NCBI GenBank assembly: GCA_036346225.1
Contig: JARFIW010000453.1
Coordinates: forward strand, 5,642,001-5,706,000
From: Platerodrilus igneus
Taxonomy: Eukaryota > Arthropoda > Insecta > Coleoptera > Lycidae
DNA length: 64,000 nt
Reading direction: 5' to 3'
How positions within the stretch are numbered: position 1 is the first letter of the stretch; each line of letters opens with the position of its first letter. A program made the translations under genes and the position numbers. Shown piece by piece: positions 62,862-64,000 of this stretch. The notes under the pieces were generated by a model. That model was not told the origin of the DNA. It did not search any database and worked only from the letters and a program-made list of their open reading frames with translations.

Positions 62862-64000
62862 ATGGTTATATCAATTGATAAAGCTATTCTTGAATCTAGG
62901 TTTGTAGTAAAACGGTTGGATTATATATACAGTAAGATTAATAAACCGGAAATGTATCAATTGCTATAATTAGAGCATCGATGCAAAGTGTCGAGCAAAT
63001 TGAAACTTATTTCAAGGTTTTTTGCAAGGATATTTTCTTTGACGAAGAAAGTGAACAATTGGATGAATTCTCGGCTCTTAGGGTGAAAATAGATGATTAT
63101 CTTATTAGATATTCGTATTATCGTTGAACAATGTAAATTAAATCTCGTAGAAAAATAAGCCGCAGATGGAAAATATGAATAATCCCTTCACAATAAATAG
63201 TGGTTTTAGCTTGAAACACCTTTCTGTCCCGCGGTTCTCAGATCATATTTCGGGCTTTGAAAGTTATCATGCAATTTATAAGCGATTGATTCAATGATAA
63301 TATCAGTTTGTCCCCTATGGAAAAATTTTGCCATCTCGTAAATACACTAGATGATTCGTTGCGTGCGTTAATAAAACATTTGTTTGTAAACGATTGTGCT
63401 TACGATGAAGCCTATAAAATCATTACTAATCGTTTTCAGTCCGAGAGGTTATTACTTTCGAAATATTTTAATGCTCTCGAAAAATGCCCTAAGGCAAGTT
63501 CCTCAGACTCGCACACGGAACTCCGGCAATTAATTAGTTGTTTTGATGAAAATATATTCGCGTTAAAGCAGATGAAAATAGATTTATTAGACTTCATGTT
63601 GTTTAATCTGTTATCTAAAATTAGATACAAACGTTTTAAAGCGTTTTGAATTAGAAAACAGTGACGAGATTTCCTCGTTCAAAGATTTAAGGTCGTACAA
63701 TCAAAAACAATGTAAAGTATTGGAAGTAAATGACATTGTTTCATGAGAATGCTTAAAATCTCAAGATTCCGTGATACAAGAGGAAAAGGGAAAGTTTGTT
63801 AGCACTTCGGCTAAAACTTCTTTAGTTGGTACCACCAATGATGGTAAAAGTTGTAGTCTGTGTCAAGCTGTGCATCCTATTTATAGATGTAAGTAGTTTC
63901 TCGATAAAACCCCTCAAGAAAGATTTGTGGTGGTAAAGGTTAAAAATCCTTGTATTAAATGTTTAAATACTTCACATTCGGTGAAAAATTGTAAATTGGA
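62862..64000 (+). pseudogene. BEL/Pao-type gag, runs off the right edge
   Basis: From an ATG at 62862 (MVISIDKAILESRFVVKRLD) through several frame breaks to 63308-63649, which holds the DUF1759-type gag core (LSPMEKFCHLVNTLDDSLRA; YDEAYKIITNRFQSERLLLS; LRQLISCFDENIFALKQMKI). Two CCHC-like knuckles follow at ~63850-63890 (CSLCQAVHPIYRC) and ~63951-63992 (CIKCLNTSHSVKNC). This is the layout of BEL/Pao retrotransposons. Stops near 63130, 63650 and 63740 show decay. The protease and polymerase would lie beyond 64000. Confidence 0.75.

Noticed and set aside
1..64000. CRISPR array, operon or bacterial contamination
   Set aside because: No regularly spaced repeats of CRISPR type, no clustered co-directional host genes, and splice sites plus eukaryotic elements throughout.

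Overview
This is eukaryotic, intron-containing, AT-rich DNA from an arthropod, most likely an insect. The evidence is a single-exon GT92-type glycosyltransferase gene, a first coding exon that looks like inositol-3-phosphate synthase behind a TATA promoter, insect-style TATA plus TCAGT core promoters, and a very dense load of RTE-like LINEs, tRNA-derived SINEs, piggyBac, hAT, Gypsy-like and BEL/Pao-like elements. There is no operon structure, CRISPR array or bacterial gene.

Layout. 1-5.3 kb is AT-rich non-coding DNA with a short LINE scrap and two (TA)n tracts. 5.4-7.5 kb is a minus-strand LINE with a SINE inserted in its tail. 7.98-9.5 kb holds the host GT92 gene. 11.2-15.8 kb is a run of three broken elements: piggyBac, hAT, and a multicopy XPG/FEN1-like nuclease gene with a CXC cysteine motif. 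16.05-21 kb is a nearly full-length but dead LINE with a duplicated tail and a SINE. 22.3-22.8 kb is a solo LTR. 24.0-24.8 kb is an odd purine-rich block. 24.8-27.8 kb is another LINE copy carrying a second LTR-like insertion.

The centrepiece is a 16.2-kb Polinton/Maverick (adintovirus-like) element at 27833-44071. It has ~890-bp terminal inverted repeats and a 6-bp target duplication (TTTAAC), and it sits inside a SINE. Minus-strand genes, from the centre leftwards, encode two unknown proteins, a PLA2-like protein, a pVI/pX-like basic and hydrophobic protein, an adenain-type protease, a penton-like minor capsid protein, a small 53-aa protein, a double-jelly-roll major capsid protein, a psq-type HTH running into an FtsK/A32-type packaging ATPase, a 300-aa-class Polinton protein, a fibre-like repeat protein, a chromodomain integrase and a Cys/His-rich protein. 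The protein-primed DNA polymerase B is on the plus strand, driven from a divergent promoter region. Replication (polB), integration (integrase), capsid building (MCP, penton), maturation (protease), packaging (ATPase) and membrane passage (PLA2-like, pVI-like) are therefore all represented. Many frames are broken by single-base indels. The two terminal repeats differ from each other almost only in homopolymer length, so part of this breakage may be base-calling error rather than decay.

To the right, 46465-46572 is exon 1 of the inositol-phosphate synthase gene. No later exon was recognised, so the remaining 17 kb would be its first intron. That stretch holds a ZMYM1-like hAT transposase split by an 814-bp retroposed insertion, then a nest: a Gypsy-like integrase fragment split by a piggyBac (54113-61521), which is itself split by LINE insertions and by an hAT-type MITE. 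The window ends inside a BEL/Pao gag.
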